Below are positions 49,186 to 58,209 of a DNA stretch of 64,000 nucleotides, piece by piece. The stretch is from Achromobacter sp. HZ34. Lineage in GTDB: Bacteria > Pseudomonadota > Gammaproteobacteria > Burkholderiales > Burkholderiaceae_B. Under the pieces are notes generated by a model that was given only the letters and a program-made list of their open reading frames with translations, was not told the origin of the DNA and ran no database searches. The stretch's first letter is position 1, and each line of letters starts with the position of its first letter. Made by a program: the position numbers and the translations under genes. The stretch spans positions 992,001 to 1,056,000 of the forward strand of contig NZ_NJIX01000001.1 in NCBI RefSeq assembly GCF_002209485.1, read 5' to 3'.

Positions 49186-50595
49186 CTAAGCAGCAGCCGC
49201 AGCGGCCCCTTGGGCCGCCAATTGCTCCGCCAGCAGCTTCTTCTCCGCGGCCTGCGCCTGCGCCGCGACCACCCGCTCGGCATCCAGCGATTCGAACACC
49301 GCGATGGACTCCACGTGCCCCGTGTGCGGGAACATATTGATCACCCCCGCGCTACGCAGCACATAACCACCTTCGTGCACCAAAATCGCCGCGTCCCGCG
49401 CCAGCGTCGCCGGGTTACAGGACACATAGACGATCCGCCGCGGCCGTTCGTCCACCGACAGCAGTGCCAAAGCCTGCGCCACCGCATGCGCCCCTTCGCG
49501 CGGCGGGTCGATCAGCATGCGATCGAAATATCCCAATCCCCGCAGCCACGAAACATCCACCTCGAACAGGTTCAACGTGGAGAAACTGGTGGTCGCGCCC
49601 AGGCCATGCTGGCGCGCGGCTTCCAGCGCGCGATCGGTCAGCGCCTTGCTGCCTTCCACTCCCACCGCCTCGCGTGCCAACGTCGCCAGGGGCAGCGTGA
49701 AATTGCCCAGGCCGCAGAAGAGATCCGCCACCCGGTCCGTAGGCTGAACCTCCAGCAACGTCAACGCCCGCGCAATCAGCGCGCGGTTGATGGCGTGATT
49801 CACCTGCGTGAAGTCGGTAGGCTTGAACGGCATCCGCAACCCGAACTCCGGCAGCGAGTACGCCAGCGTATCGGCGTGCTCGCGCTCCAGCGGATGACAG
49901 GTATCCGGCCCCTTGGGCTGCAACCACCACTGCACCGCATGGTGCGCGGCGAACTCACGCAGGATGGCAATGTCGTCGTCGGTCAGCGGTTCCAGGTGCC
50001 GCAGCACCAGCACCGTCGCCACATCCCCAACCGCCACCTCGATCTGCGGCATGCGATGGGGTTGCGACATGCGGGTGATCATGGCGCGCAGTGGCAGCAG
50101 CAAGCCGGCCACGTGGGGCGGCAGCACATGGCATTCGCGCATGTCGGCCACGTAGCTGCTCTTGCGCTCGTGGAAACCCACCAGCACCCCGCCCTTCTTG
50201 GCCACCACGCGCACCGACAGGCGCGCGCGGAAACGGTAGCCCCAGGTGGGGCCATGCAAGGGCGGCAGCACGCGGGCCGGCCGCATCTTGCCGACGTGCC
50301 AGAAGGTGTCTTCCAGCGAGCGCTGTTTGATCGCCACCTGGGCCGAAGCTTCCAGATGCTGCATGGCACAGCCACCACAGACACCGAAATGCGGGCAGCG
50401 CGGCTTGACCCGCTGCGACGACGGCCGCAACACGTCTACCGTGCGGGCGATTTCATAAGACGGTTTGCGGCGCACGGTTTCCACCGCCACACGTTCACCA
50501 GGCAAAGCCCCTTCGACGAATAAAACTTTACCGTCGCGGCGGGCAATTCCCCGAGCTTCAAGATCCAGGGATTCGATATCGAGAACTTCGGCCAT
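49186..50595 (-). CDS. rlmD: 23S rRNA (uracil-1939 C5)-methyltransferase RlmD
   Basis: This 469-aa iron-sulfur methyltransferase has an N-terminal TRAM domain ([34 protein letters not shown]). Cluster cysteines are Cys67, Cys73 and Cys76 ([15 protein letters not shown]). The SAM site is [14 protein letters not shown] and the catalytic Cys is in [12 protein letters not shown]. The ATG at 50593-50595 starts MAEVLDI; four codons further up is a second ATG. The Ala/Gln-rich C-terminal tail is unremarkable. Confidence 0.93.
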   Translation of the reverse strand: MAEVLDIESLDLEARGIARRDGKVLFVEGALPGERVAVETVRRKPSYEIARTVDVLRPSSQRVKPRCPHFGVCGGCAMQHLEASAQVAIKQRSLEDTFWHVGKMRPARVLPPLHGPTWGYRFRARLSVRVVAKKGGVLVGFHERKSSYVADMRECHVLPPHVAGLLLPLRAMITRMSQPHRMPQIEVAVGDVATVLVLRHLEPLTDDDIAILREFAAHHAVQWWLQPKGPDTCHPLEREHADTLAYSLPEFGLRMPFKPTDFTQVNHAINRALIARALTLLEVQPTDRVADLFCGLGNFTLPLATLAREAVGVEGSKALTDRALEAARQHGLGATTSFSTLNLFEVDVSWLRGLGYFDRMLIDPPREGAHAVAQALALLSVDERPRRIVYVSCNPATLARDAAILVHEGGYVLRSAGVINMFPHTGHVESIAVFESLDAERVVAAQAQAAEKKLLAEQLAAQGAAAAAA

Positions 50596-50756
50596 TAAGC
50601 TATCCAAGGCGTGACACTGTCACGAGCAGGCCGGCATTGTAATAGAACCCCAAATCCTGTGTAGGATGCTCATCAGGGAGCGGTGGTAACGCCCGCTCGG
50701 CCGCCCCCCCTGTAATCAAAAGACGACAGCAGCCATCCACGGCGAGCCGCAAAAAC

Positions 50757-50782
50757 CAACGCCCACCTTGCGGTGGGCGTTG
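50757..50782 (-). terminator. intrinsic terminator of the TorF-like gene
   Basis: A perfect 11-bp stem (CAACGCCCACC with its complement, loop TTGC) is followed on the minus strand by G then TTTTT. It lies 78 bases past the stop. Confidence 0.9.
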
Positions 50783-50859
50783 ACCCCTTGGGAGCTGGCG
50801 GGCTGAAACCCGCTCGAAAAACTCTAGAAAACTGCGAAACCTTGGAAGGCCAAAACGTT

Positions 50860-51618
50860 TTAGAAAGTGCGCTGGATCGAAGCCAACAGGCCCAGGCGTC
50901 CGGCGGGATGGCCGTTCTTGGTGTTGTACCAATTGTCCTTGGACGCCCCCACCGCGGCCAGGCCAAACACCCAGCCCTTGACGTCCTTGGTCACGCCCAG
51001 CTTGTAGTCGACGTAATGGCCCAGGGTGTCGCCATCGGTATCGGTGGCGTTCTTCAGCTTCTGGTAGCCGACGTGGCCCAGCAGGCCCCAACCGTCGCCC
51101 AGATCGAAAGTGGCCGAGGCGTCCAGATACCAGGTGCCCTTGGAATTCGGCGTGCTGAAGAAGTCGCCCGGGGTATAGGAGTACTTCAACGAATAGTTGG
51201 CGTAGCTGCCGCCTATATAGATATCCGTGTTGTTGTAGTTGCCGCCCTTGGGCGACGTCGAGCCAGGGTAGTAGTAGTGCAGCGCACCGACGTCCAGGCC
51301 GAAGCCATTACCGACGTCACCCTTCCAGCCGCCGTAGAAGTCCATTTCCAGATTGCCGTCGGTGTAAACGGAATCGGACACATTGGAGTTCCAGTTGCCC
51401 AGGTAGAAGCCGGACGTATGCGTCAGGTCCAGGCCCAACTGCGCGGCGGGGCGAAAATCGGTCTGCGAATAGCCGCGAAAACGGTAGTCGTTCGTCACCG
51501 TGGCGTTGCCGCTCAGGGAAAAGCCGGCGCCCAGGTCCGTGGCGTCCGCGGCGATCGCGGGCACGGCAGCCACACAAGCGGCCAGGGCAAAAGGTACAGC
51601 GAGCAGCGTCTTCTTCAT
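50860..51618 (-). CDS. TorF family putative porin
   Basis: This 252-aa outer-membrane beta-barrel has a Sec signal (MKKTLLAVPFALAACVAAVPAIAA). Alternating strands begin SLSGNATVTNDYRFRGYSQTDFRPAAQLGLDL, the TorF/TIGR02001 family signature. It ends in Phe (SIQRTF), the BamA-recognised C-terminus. The ATG at 51616-51618 follows AGGA at 8 nt. A sigma-54 promoter and an NtrC-like site lie upstream. The family often neighbours glnK-amtB in related bacteria (from memory), so a role in uptake of nitrogen compounds is likely. Confidence 0.88.
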   Translation of the reverse strand: MKKTLLAVPFALAACVAAVPAIAADATDLGAGFSLSGNATVTNDYRFRGYSQTDFRPAAQLGLDLTHTSGFYLGNWNSNVSDSVYTDGNLEMDFYGGWKGDVGNGFGLDVGALHYYYPGSTSPKGGNYNNTDIYIGGSYANYSLKYSYTPGDFFSTPNSKGTWYLDASATFDLGDGWGLLGHVGYQKLKNATDTDGDTLGHYVDYKLGVTKDVKGWVFGLAAVGASKDNWYNTKNGHPAGRLGLLASIQRTF

Positions 51619-51786
51619 GGTTCGGATCCTGGTGAGAGAACTGGTTGAGACTTTCGAGTCCGGGCGCGGCATCGATCCGCCCCACCCGTTACATGCTTGA
51701 AAATTGCCGTACAAGCCAGGAGGTCCGGAGCGACACTTTTCCCTCCTTTGGAAAATGTCGGACCTGGCTGGCCCTGCTTCTTTCAA

Positions 51787-51802
51787 AGCACAATCCGTGC
51801 CA
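51787..51802 (-). promoter_or_regulatory. sigma-54 promoter of the TorF-like gene
   Basis: On the minus strand TGGCACGGATTGTGCT matches the consensus TGGCAC-N5-TTGCA/T at 10 of 11 defined bases, including the essential GG at -24 and GC at -12. Start would be near 51775. Confidence 0.6.
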
Positions 51803-51842
51803 ACTTTTCACTAGGTAAAGAATCTATCTAAATCATTCACTG

Positions 51843-51859
51843 CGCACTGATTTGGTGCA
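51843..51859. promoter_or_regulatory. NtrC-like binding site
   Basis: CGCACTGATTTGGTGCA matches the 17-bp NtrC consensus (TGCACCA-N3-TGGTGCA) at 11 of 14 bases, with a perfect right half. It is about 75 bases upstream of the predicted sigma-54 start. A further GTGCA follows at 51867. Confidence 0.5.
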
Positions 51860-51900
51860 AATTCCCGTGCATTGGGGAGATTTCGCGCACACAAATGAGG

Positions 51901-51934
51901 AAATGCCCGATCCGGCGCTCCGGATCGGGCATTT
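51901..51934. terminator. stem-loop terminator of the Spy-like gene
   Basis: A perfect 15-bp stem (51901-51915 with 51920-51934, loop CGCT) lies about 97 bases past the Spy-like stop. T-rich sequence flanks it on both strands. Confidence 0.85.
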
Positions 51935-52030
51935 TGATAAGTCATGAAACCGCCATACCGCCAGACCGGGGGCTTAACCTCACCCCCCGTCTGGCGTCCG
52001 GCGGATCAACCCACCGGACTACGCGCAGGA

Positions 52031-52666
52031 TCAACCCGCCGGCTTGTCAGCCGGGGCCGGCGCACCCGCGGGCGGGGGCGGCGGACGGTGACCCGCCGGG
52101 CCGCGATGGTCGCCGCCGTGCTCCTTGCGGTGCTCCTCCCAACGCGCCTGGCGCTGCTTGACGAACTGGGTCACCTGGCCACGCTGGCCATCGTTCAGGC
52201 TATCCCAGACCGCCAGCCACTTCTGCTTGACCTGGTCGACCTGGCCTTCGAACTGTTGGCGGCGCTGGCCTTCCTGGTCCATCAAGGCGTGCGGATCCAG
52301 CTTGCCCGCGGCGATCTGGTCATCCAGCAGTTTGTGGCGGCCCTTGCCAGCTTCATGCATGGACTTGCCTAGATCACGCTGGGCATCCTGGGCGGTCTTG
52401 AACAGGCCTTGCTGCTGCGTGTTCAACTTCAACTGGTCGACCTCCTTCTTGCCGATGGGACCCAGGCCGGGAATCATCATGGAGTCGCGCATGCCTTCCC
52501 AGCGGCGATGGTCGCCGGGGCCGGCGTGCGGACCCTTGGCGGAAGGAGCCGTGGCGGCGGGAGGTGCATCGGTGGCGGCGGCAGCCAGGGCCGTGCCGGA
52601 CAAGGCGCCGGCAGCGAGGGTCAGGGACAGGCCGGCGATGATCGGGCGAAGTGCGAAACGGGACAT
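52031..52666 (-). CDS. Spy/CpxP-like (LTXXQ) periplasmic protein
   Basis: This 211-aa exported protein has a signal peptide (cut near residue 28, ALAAA), a charged helical core and a Pro/Ala/His-rich tail. DQLKLNTQQQGLFKTAQDAQRDLGKSMHEA and DSLNDGQRGQVTQFVKQRQ correspond to the LTxxQ-type repeats of Spy and CpxP, periplasmic chaperones of envelope stress. The His-rich HRKEHGGDHRGPAGHRPPPPP tail could bind metal. The ATG follows AGGAG. Confidence 0.8.
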   Translation of the reverse strand: MSRFALRPIIAGLSLTLAAGALSGTALAAAATDAPPAATAPSAKGPHAGPGDHRRWEGMRDSMMIPGLGPIGKKEVDQLKLNTQQQGLFKTAQDAQRDLGKSMHEAGKGRHKLLDDQIAAGKLDPHALMDQEGQRRQQFEGQVDQVKQKWLAVWDSLNDGQRGQVTQFVKQRQARWEEHRKEHGGDHRGPAGHRPPPPPAGAPAPADKPAG

Positions 52667-52813
52667 GGTTTGGTCTCCTGGGGAGTGTTTAACGCGAGAC
52701 CATTGTCTGCCCTGCTTGATTACGAGTTGGTTTCTTATCCGAGGAGGATTATTTCAGTCGGTTGCGGAATGGCGGTAAATGGGGCTTTCAGGCCATCACT
52801 CCGCAATTCCTCC

Positions 52814-53593
52814 TCATTCCGCGTCCCAGGCCGCCAGATATTCGCGCCAATGGGGCGCCGGATTGTTCGACAGCGACTCGCGCACCAGCGCGATTTCCTC
52901 GTCGTACGAGACCCGATCGAGCTCGCCGCGCAGGAAGCGCCAGCGGCAATACACCAGCCAGGTGTTGACGACGTCGGTTTCGCAATACGCACGCACGTCG
53001 TCGGCACCGCCCTGGCACCACGACTCCCACACCTTGCCGCCGTCCATGCCCAGCTTGCCGGGAAAGCCGCAAAGCTTGGCCAATTGATCGAGCGGGGCAT
53101 TGGCGCGGCCGTTGTACTTGGCCAGCACGTCCATCAGGTCGATATGGCGCGTGTGATAGCGGCCGATATAGTTGTTGAACTTGAACTCGCGGTCGTCCTC
53201 GCCCTGGTCCCAGTAGCGCGGCGCCGGCACACCGTGGATCAGGCTGCGGTAATGCAGCACCGGCAGGTCGAAGCCGGAACCGTTCCAGCTCACCAGCTTG
53301 GGCGTGTAGCGCTCGATGGTCTTGAAGAACTGTGCCAGCAAGGCCGGCTCGGTGTCGTCCGCATTACCCAGCGTGCGCACGCGAAAGCCCTGCTCGTCGC
53401 GAAACACGCAGCCGATCACGGCAATCTGCTGCAGGTGCAGCGGCAGGAAATCGCTGCCGGTGGCCTCGCGGCGCGCCGCGAAAGCGCGCTCCGCCACTTC
53501 CTGGTCCGGGACCTCGGGGCCCCAGCCATTGAGCTTGCGCAGACCCTGCACGTCCGGCAGGGTCTCCAGGTCGAACACCAGGGTCGGCGTCAT
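52814..53593 (-). CDS. 3'-5' exonuclease, PolB-like DEDD family
   Basis: This 259-aa protein matches the predicted PolB-like 3'-5' exonuclease family. ExoI motif is VFDLETLPDVQG (residues 5-16), ExoII SWNGSGFDLPVLHYRSL near 103, and ExoIII YCETDVVNTWLVY near 208. The acidic ligands are intact, so it should be active on nucleic acid. Its ATG overlaps the nlpD stop by four bases, making it the last gene of surE-pcm-nlpD-exonuclease. Confidence 0.88.
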   Translation of the reverse strand: MTPTLVFDLETLPDVQGLRKLNGWGPEVPDQEVAERAFAARREATGSDFLPLHLQQIAVIGCVFRDEQGFRVRTLGNADDTEPALLAQFFKTIERYTPKLVSWNGSGFDLPVLHYRSLIHGVPAPRYWDQGEDDREFKFNNYIGRYHTRHIDLMDVLAKYNGRANAPLDQLAKLCGFPGKLGMDGGKVWESWCQGGADDVRAYCETDVVNTWLVYCRWRFLRGELDRVSYDEEIALVRESLSNNPAPHWREYLAAWDAE

Positions 53594-54507
53594 CGCTGCG
53601 GCAGGTACTGCAAGGGATCGACCGGCGTGCCCTGGCGCCGGATCTCGAAGTGCAGGCGGGGCGAAGCGGCGTCGGTCTGGCCGATTTCCGCCACCTTGGT
53701 GCCGCGCTTGACCTCCTGGCCGGTCTTCACCAGCAAGGCACGGTTGTGGGCGTAGGCGGTGATGAAACCGTTGTTGTGGTTGATGATGATCAGGTTGCCC
53801 AGGCCGCGCACGCCGTTGCCGCTGTACATCACCTTGCCGTCAGCCGCCGCCGTCACGGGATCGCCGGCGTTGCCGCCGATGTCGATGCCCTTGGTGTTGG
53901 TGTTGAAGGTCTGGATCAGCGAGCCATTGGCCGGCCAGGCCCAGTTGACGACGCCCGCGTCAGGCGCGCGCGCCGGCTTGGGCGTATCGGCGATGGTCGG
54001 CGGCGGGGCCGTCGGGGCGGTGGTCGTCGTCTCGGGCGGCGTGGTGGGCGGCGCCGTCGGCTGCGTCGGTTCGCCCGGCGGCGGCAGCGGCGTCGGTTCC
54101 GTGCTTTGTTCCGTAGGCTTGGCAACCGGACGCGATCCCAGCGCCGTGGCGGTGCCGCCGCCCGCCGGCGCGGACAGCTTGAGCACCTGGCCAACCGACA
54201 GCACGTTGGAATCGCTCATGCCGTTCCAGCGCTTGAGCGTGTCCACGTCGACACCGTTGGCGCGGGCGATCTTGTATAGCGTGTCGCCAGGCTTGACGAC
54301 ATATGTGCCGCCAGTGGCGGTGCCACCGGCTGGCGCGGGCGGTGCATTGGTCAGATCGACTACTGGCGCCCGCGTACCGGTCGTGCAACCGGCCAGCAGA
54401 ACGCAGCCGAGCACGCCCGCGAAGATGACGCTACGTTGCAGGCGCGCAATTGCGTCGGCCCCTGCAAAATGACTGATTCCGGTCAGTGACAACTGCCCGT
54501 TGAGCAT
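53590..54507 (-). CDS. nlpD: NlpD-like LysM/M23 lipoprotein
   Basis: This 305-aa outer-membrane lipoprotein has lipobox LLAGC (near residue 41), a LysM domain (YVVKPGDTLYKIARANGVDVDTLKRWNG), a Pro/Thr-rich linker and a C-terminal LytM domain. The LytM site is degenerate (GIDIGG in place of the first His motif), as in E. coli NlpD, so it probably activates a cell-separation amidase rather than cutting peptidoglycan. The ATG at 54505-54507 follows AGGAG. rpoS does not follow it, unlike in many proteobacteria. Confidence 0.92.
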   Translation of the reverse strand: MLNGQLSLTGISHFAGADAIARLQRSVIFAGVLGCVLLAGCTTGTRAPVVDLTNAPPAPAGGTATGGTYVVKPGDTLYKIARANGVDVDTLKRWNGMSDSNVLSVGQVLKLSAPAGGGTATALGSRPVAKPTEQSTEPTPLPPPGEPTQPTAPPTTPPETTTTAPTAPPPTIADTPKPARAPDAGVVNWAWPANGSLIQTFNTNTKGIDIGGNAGDPVTAAADGKVMYSGNGVRGLGNLIIINHNNGFITAYAHNRALLVKTGQEVKRGTKVAEIGQTDAASPRLHFEIRRQGTPVDPLQYLPQR

Positions 54508-54524
54508 ATGATTCTCCTGGTTGC

Positions 54525-55355
54525 TCAAGATTGTATGCCGGCCCTCAGCGGAACAAAACGCACCGCTTCCAATTCCGTACGCTTCCACGCCGTCGCACTG
54601 GTTCGCTCGACCAGCACCAGGCGCTGGCTCGAAGTGCCTTCCGGTGCGATCAGGCGGCCGCCCGGCGCCAATTGATTCAATAGTGCCTGCGGGATGGCGA
54701 TGCCCGCGGCGGCCACAACGATAGCATCGAAAGGGGCCGAATTAGGCAGGCCCAGCATGCCGTCGCCATACGTCAACCGCACACGTGTATTCAGGCGCAA
54801 GGACCGCAGATGATCGCGCGCCAAATCAAAAAGCCCACGTATTCTTTCAATGGCGTAGACGTCGCGCACGATGTGCGACAGCACGGCCGCCTGGTAGCCG
54901 CAGCCGGCGCCCACTTCCAGCACGCGGGTCGGCGCCCGGCCTTCGCAGACGGCGGCGATCATGCGCGCCACCACCCATGGCTGGGAAATCGTCTGGGAAT
55001 GGCCGATCGGCAAGGCCGCATCGTCGTAGGCACGGCTGGCCAGCGCCTGGTCGACGAAGATGTGGCGCGGCACGGCTTCCATGGCGGTGAGCACGCGTTC
55101 GTCGCTGATGCCCTGAGCCCGCAGCCTTTGCACCATGGCCGCACGCAGGCGTCCGGAATTCAGGCCAAGATTGCTTTCTTCGCTGCGCGCCACGGGCGCC
55201 GCCGCGGGGCGTTGCAACGTGGCGGACGAGATGCGCGTATTGCTGTTGGTCGCCGTCACACCTTTAGGTGCGCCCGTCGCCGAGCCATAGGAACTGGCCC
55301 GCTTGGGGGCGGGCGCGGCATGCGATGTCGCTTGCGGGTTCACCGGCTTGCGCAT
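54525..55355 (-). CDS. pcm: protein-L-isoaspartate O-methyltransferase
   Basis: This 276-aa SAM-dependent repair methyltransferase acts on isoaspartyl residues of damaged proteins. The family start is near residue 67 ([20 protein letters not shown]); [38 protein letters not shown] and [15 protein letters not shown] are the hallmarks. Residues 1-65 are a low-complexity extension. The start overlaps the surE end by 16 bases. The extension agrees with annotation of close relatives as I recall it. Confidence 0.93.
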   Translation of the reverse strand: MRKPVNPQATSHAAPAPKRASSYGSATGAPKGVTATNSNTRISSATLQRPAAAPVARSEESNLGLNSGRLRAAMVQRLRAQGISDERVLTAMEAVPRHIFVDQALASRAYDDAALPIGHSQTISQPWVVARMIAAVCEGRAPTRVLEVGAGCGYQAAVLSHIVRDVYAIERIRGLFDLARDHLRSLRLNTRVRLTYGDGMLGLPNSAPFDAIVVAAAGIAIPQALLNQLAPGGRLIAPEGTSSQRLVLVERTSATAWKRTELEAVRFVPLRAGIQS

Positions 55356-56101
55356 AGCGGCTCCGCCCAGGCTCGCACCGGGTCCAGTTGGCCCTGGTGG
55401 GTGAGGTCCAGGCGCAAGGGGGTGATGGAAACCTTGCCTTCGGCGACGGCATGGAAGTCGGTGCCGGGCGTGGCGTCGGCGGCGGCGCCGGCCGGGCCTA
55501 TCCAGTAGATCGGATCGCCGAACGGCGTCGTGGTGCGAACCACCGGTTCGGATGGATGGCGCTTGCCCAGGCGGGTAACGGTCCAGCCGGTCATGGCGTC
55601 CAGCGGCCGATTGGGGAAATTGACGTTCAGCAGCACAGGCGCCGCCAGCGGCTGCGCGATCTGGTGCTCGACCACCCGGCGCGCCATGGCGGCGGCCGCG
55701 TCCAGGTTTTCCCAGCCTTTTTCCGCCAGCGAGAACGCGATGGCGGGAATGCCGAACAGATAGCCTTCGGTGGCGGCGGCGACGGTGCCGGAATACAGGG
55801 TGTCGTCACCCATGTTCGCGCCGTTGTTGATGCCGGACACGACCAGGTCCGGACGCGCCCGGACCAGGCCGCCGGTCAGGGCGACGTGGACGCAATCCGA
55901 GGGCGTGCCGTTGACATACAGGTAGCCATTGGCCGCTTCGCGCACGGACAGGGGCCGGTTCAGCGTCAGCGAGTTCGACGCGCCGCTGTGATTGACCTCC
56001 GGTGCCACCACCGTCAATTCGCCCAGTCCCCGCAACGCCTCGACCAGCGCCACCAAGCCGGGCGCTGTATAACCGTCGTCGTTGGATACGAGAATCCGCA
56101 T
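55340..56101 (-). CDS. surE: 5'/3'-nucleotidase SurE
   Basis: This 253-aa metal-dependent phosphatase dephosphorylates nucleoside monophosphates. [16 protein letters not shown] carries the metal-binding Asp8-Asp9; [37 protein letters not shown] holds the Asn site. The ATG at 56099-56101 is the family start, with GGA upstream. First gene of the surE-pcm-nlpD-exonuclease operon; divergent from plsY. Confidence 0.95.
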   Translation of the reverse strand: MRILVSNDDGYTAPGLVALVEALRGLGELTVVAPEVNHSGASNSLTLNRPLSVREAANGYLYVNGTPSDCVHVALTGGLVRARPDLVVSGINNGANMGDDTLYSGTVAAATEGYLFGIPAIAFSLAEKGWENLDAAAAMARRVVEHQIAQPLAAPVLLNVNFPNRPLDAMTGWTVTRLGKRHPSEPVVRTTTPFGDPIYWIGPAGAAADATPGTDFHAVAEGKVSITPLRLDLTHQGQLDPVRAWAEPLCASR

Positions 56102-56198
56102 TGTGCTTCCAAAAGAAAATAAAGCGCCGGAGCGCGTCGAATTGTACCTGCTGTGCCTCGCCGCCGCCGGTGCAAACAGGTGGAGGGGGTGCAATGGA

Positions 56199-56236
56199 GG
56201 ATGACCAGAGGGATAAACCAGGGGGATAAGTCAGGG
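56199..56236. repeat. imperfect 12-13 base tandem repeats before plsY
   Basis: GGATGACCAGAG, GGATAAACCAGGG and GGATAAGTCAGG stand in series, followed by a partial fourth copy. They lie between surE and plsY, ending 47 bases before the plsY start. Confidence 0.6.
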
Positions 56237-56282
56237 ATGAGGTAGTAGAATCCGCGGCTGTCGTCCCAACGGAAACATCGTC

Positions 56283-56930
56283 ATGGTGCAGGAACCTCAT
56301 TCCATCTTGTTCAGCCTCGGCCTGGTCGTACTGGCTTATGTGATCGGGTCCGTCCCCTTCGCGGTCGTGGTAAGCAAGCTGATGGGACTGCAGGATCCGC
56401 GTAGCTATGGCTCCGGCAACCCGGGCGCCACCAATGTGCTGCGCTCCGGCAGCAAGCTGGCTGCCGTGCTGACCCTGCTGGGCGACGCCGCCAAAGGCTG
56501 GTTCGCCGTGTGGCTGGCGCAGCGCCTGGGTACGCCCTCGCTGTCCTGGAACGTGGTGTCGCTGGTAGCGCTGGCGGTTTTCCTGGGGCACCTGTTCCCG
56601 CTGTTCCTGCGCTTTCGTGGCGGCAAGGGCGTGGCCACCGCGCTGGGCGTGATCCTGGCGATAGAGCCCTGGCTGGCGCTGGCCGTCGTGGCGACGTGGC
56701 TGATCGTGGCGGTGTGCTTCCGCTATTCGTCGCTGGCGGCGCTGGCGGCGGCGGTCTTCGCCCCCTTCTATTACGTCTTCGGCAGCGGCCTGGCCTGGTA
56801 CGCCCAGGGCCCGCTCACCGTGGCCCTGGTCTTCATCGTGCTGCTGCTGATCGTCCGTCACCGCGCCAACATCACCCGGCTGCTGAATGGGACGGAATCG
56901 CGCATAGGCAGCAAGAAAAAGGCAAGTTGA
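56283..56930 (+). CDS. plsY: glycerol-3-phosphate acyltransferase PlsY
   Basis: This 215-aa inner-membrane enzyme transfers acyl from acyl-phosphate to glycerol 3-phosphate in phospholipid synthesis. It has about five hydrophobic helices. Conserved loops are [37 protein letters not shown] near residue 20 and [13 protein letters not shown] near 112. GGAA lies 10 nt upstream of the ATG. Divergent from surE; no terminator is seen. Confidence 0.95.
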   Translation: MVQEPHSILFSLGLVVLAYVIGSVPFAVVVSKLMGLQDPRSYGSGNPGATNVLRSGSKLAAVLTLLGDAAKGWFAVWLAQRLGTPSLSWNVVSLVALAVFLGHLFPLFLRFRGGKGVATALGVILAIEPWLALAVVATWLIVAVCFRYSSLAALAAAVFAPFYYVFGSGLAWYAQGPLTVALVFIVLLLIVRHRANITRLLNGTESRIGSKKKAS

Positions 56931-56971
56931 AGGAAGATCGGCGCCGCTGACGGCATCGCAGCGACGTTAGC

Positions 56972-57001
56972 GCATCGAGCAGCCGTGCATCGAGCAGCCG
57001 T
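56972..57001. repeat. two tandem 15-mers between plsY and tsaD
   Basis: GCATCGAGCAGCCGT occurs twice in direct succession in the gap between the converging plsY and tsaD genes. Confidence 0.85.
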
Positions 57002-57050
57002 GCAGCCGACGCCAGCGCATCCGGCACCGGCGCATCAGCGCTGCCTCGCA

Positions 57051-58091
57051 TCAGGCTGCGGAGACGTCCGCCAGATCCCACCGTGGCCGTACCGTGAACG
57101 CATGTTCGTCGCGCCGCAGCGTGGCCAGGCCTGCCTTGACCCGTTCGCTGGCGGCGAAAGCAATCATGGCGCCGTTGTCGGTGCATAGCTCCAACGGCGG
57201 GAAATAAGCCTGCGCCTTCAGGCGCGGCAGCGACTGTGCCAGGCGTGCCCGCAGGCGCTTGTTGGCCCCTACCCCGCCCGCCACCACCAGCCGCTTCAAG
57301 CCCGTCTGCTTCAGGGCTTTCTCCGCCTTGGCCGCCAGCACATCCACGATGGCGGCCTGCGTGGCCGCCGACAGGTCGGCGCGCGCCTGTTCGTCCAGGG
57401 TGCCACCGTCTTTCTCGGCGGCCTTCACCCGCGTCAGCACCGCCGTCTTCAGCCCGCTGAAGCTGAAATCCAGATCGCCGCTGTGCAACATGGGGCGCGG
57501 CAACTCGAAGCGGCTGGCATCGCCCCGCTCCGCCATGGCGGCCAGGGCTGGTCCGCCCGGATAGCCCAGGCCCAGCAGCTTGGCCGATTTGTCGAAGGCC
57601 TCGCCGGCGGCGTCGTCCAGCGTCTCGCCCAGCAGTTCGTAGCGACCGACGCCGTCGACTCGCATCAACTGCGTATGGCCGCCCGACACCAGCAGCGCCA
57701 CGAAAGGAAACTCGGGACGCGGATCGGCCAGCAGGGGCGACAGCAGATGCCCTTCCAGGTGATGAATGGGAATCGCCGGCAGGTCGCGCGCCCAGGCAAA
57801 GGCCTGGGCCACGCTGGCACCCACCAGCAGCGCGCCGGCCAGGCCGGGACCGGCGGTGTAGGCCACCGCCTCGACGTCGGCGACGGTCAGGCCCGCATCG
57901 GCCAGGACCTTGCGGGTAAGCGGCAGCACGCGCCGCACGTGATCGCGCGACGCGAGTTCGGGCACCACCCCGCCATAGGCCTGGTGCATGGCGATCTGTG
58001 TGTGCAAGGCGTGCGCGAGCAAACCACGCCGGGTGTCGACCACCGCCACGCCGGTCTCGTCGCAGGAGCTTTCAAAGCCAAGAATTATCAT
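57051..58091 (-). CDS. tsaD: tRNA N6-threonylcarbamoyladenosine transferase TsaD
   Basis: This 346-aa enzyme transfers threonylcarbamoyl to A37 of ANN-decoding tRNAs in complex with TsaB and Tsa[15 protein letters not shown] starts the ASKHA fold; HHLEGH supplies metal ligands His111 and His115. [32 protein letters not shown] and [12 protein letters not shown] are the nucleotide loops. It starts directly at 58091; the rpsU-linked arrangement of E. coli is absent. Confidence 0.95.
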   Translation of the reverse strand: MIILGFESSCDETGVAVVDTRRGLLAHALHTQIAMHQAYGGVVPELASRDHVRRVLPLTRKVLADAGLTVADVEAVAYTAGPGLAGALLVGASVAQAFAWARDLPAIPIHHLEGHLLSPLLADPRPEFPFVALLVSGGHTQLMRVDGVGRYELLGETLDDAAGEAFDKSAKLLGLGYPGGPALAAMAERGDASRFELPRPMLHSGDLDFSFSGLKTAVLTRVKAAEKDGGTLDEQARADLSAATQAAIVDVLAAKAEKALKQTGLKRLVVAGGVGANKRLRARLAQSLPRLKAQAYFPPLELCTDNGAMIAFAASERVKAGLATLRRDEHAFTVRPRWDLADVSAA

Positions 58092-58209
58092 GATGGCGGG
58101 AGTTTAACTTGCGGGGGCCCGGGAAGGCTCGTACCATCCCGGCCCGCCGCAAGGACAAAAACCAAGGTGCATGGCACCGGGACACGAGCGAACCACGGAA
58201 GGAGAAGAC

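Larger units (their letters stand above)
51619..52030. other. 412-base gene-free region between the TorF-like and Spy-like genes
   Basis: It holds the TorF leader (about 157 bases), its sigma-54 promoter, an NtrC-like site and the terminator of the Spy-like gene. No coding frame is convincing. Confidence 0.75.
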
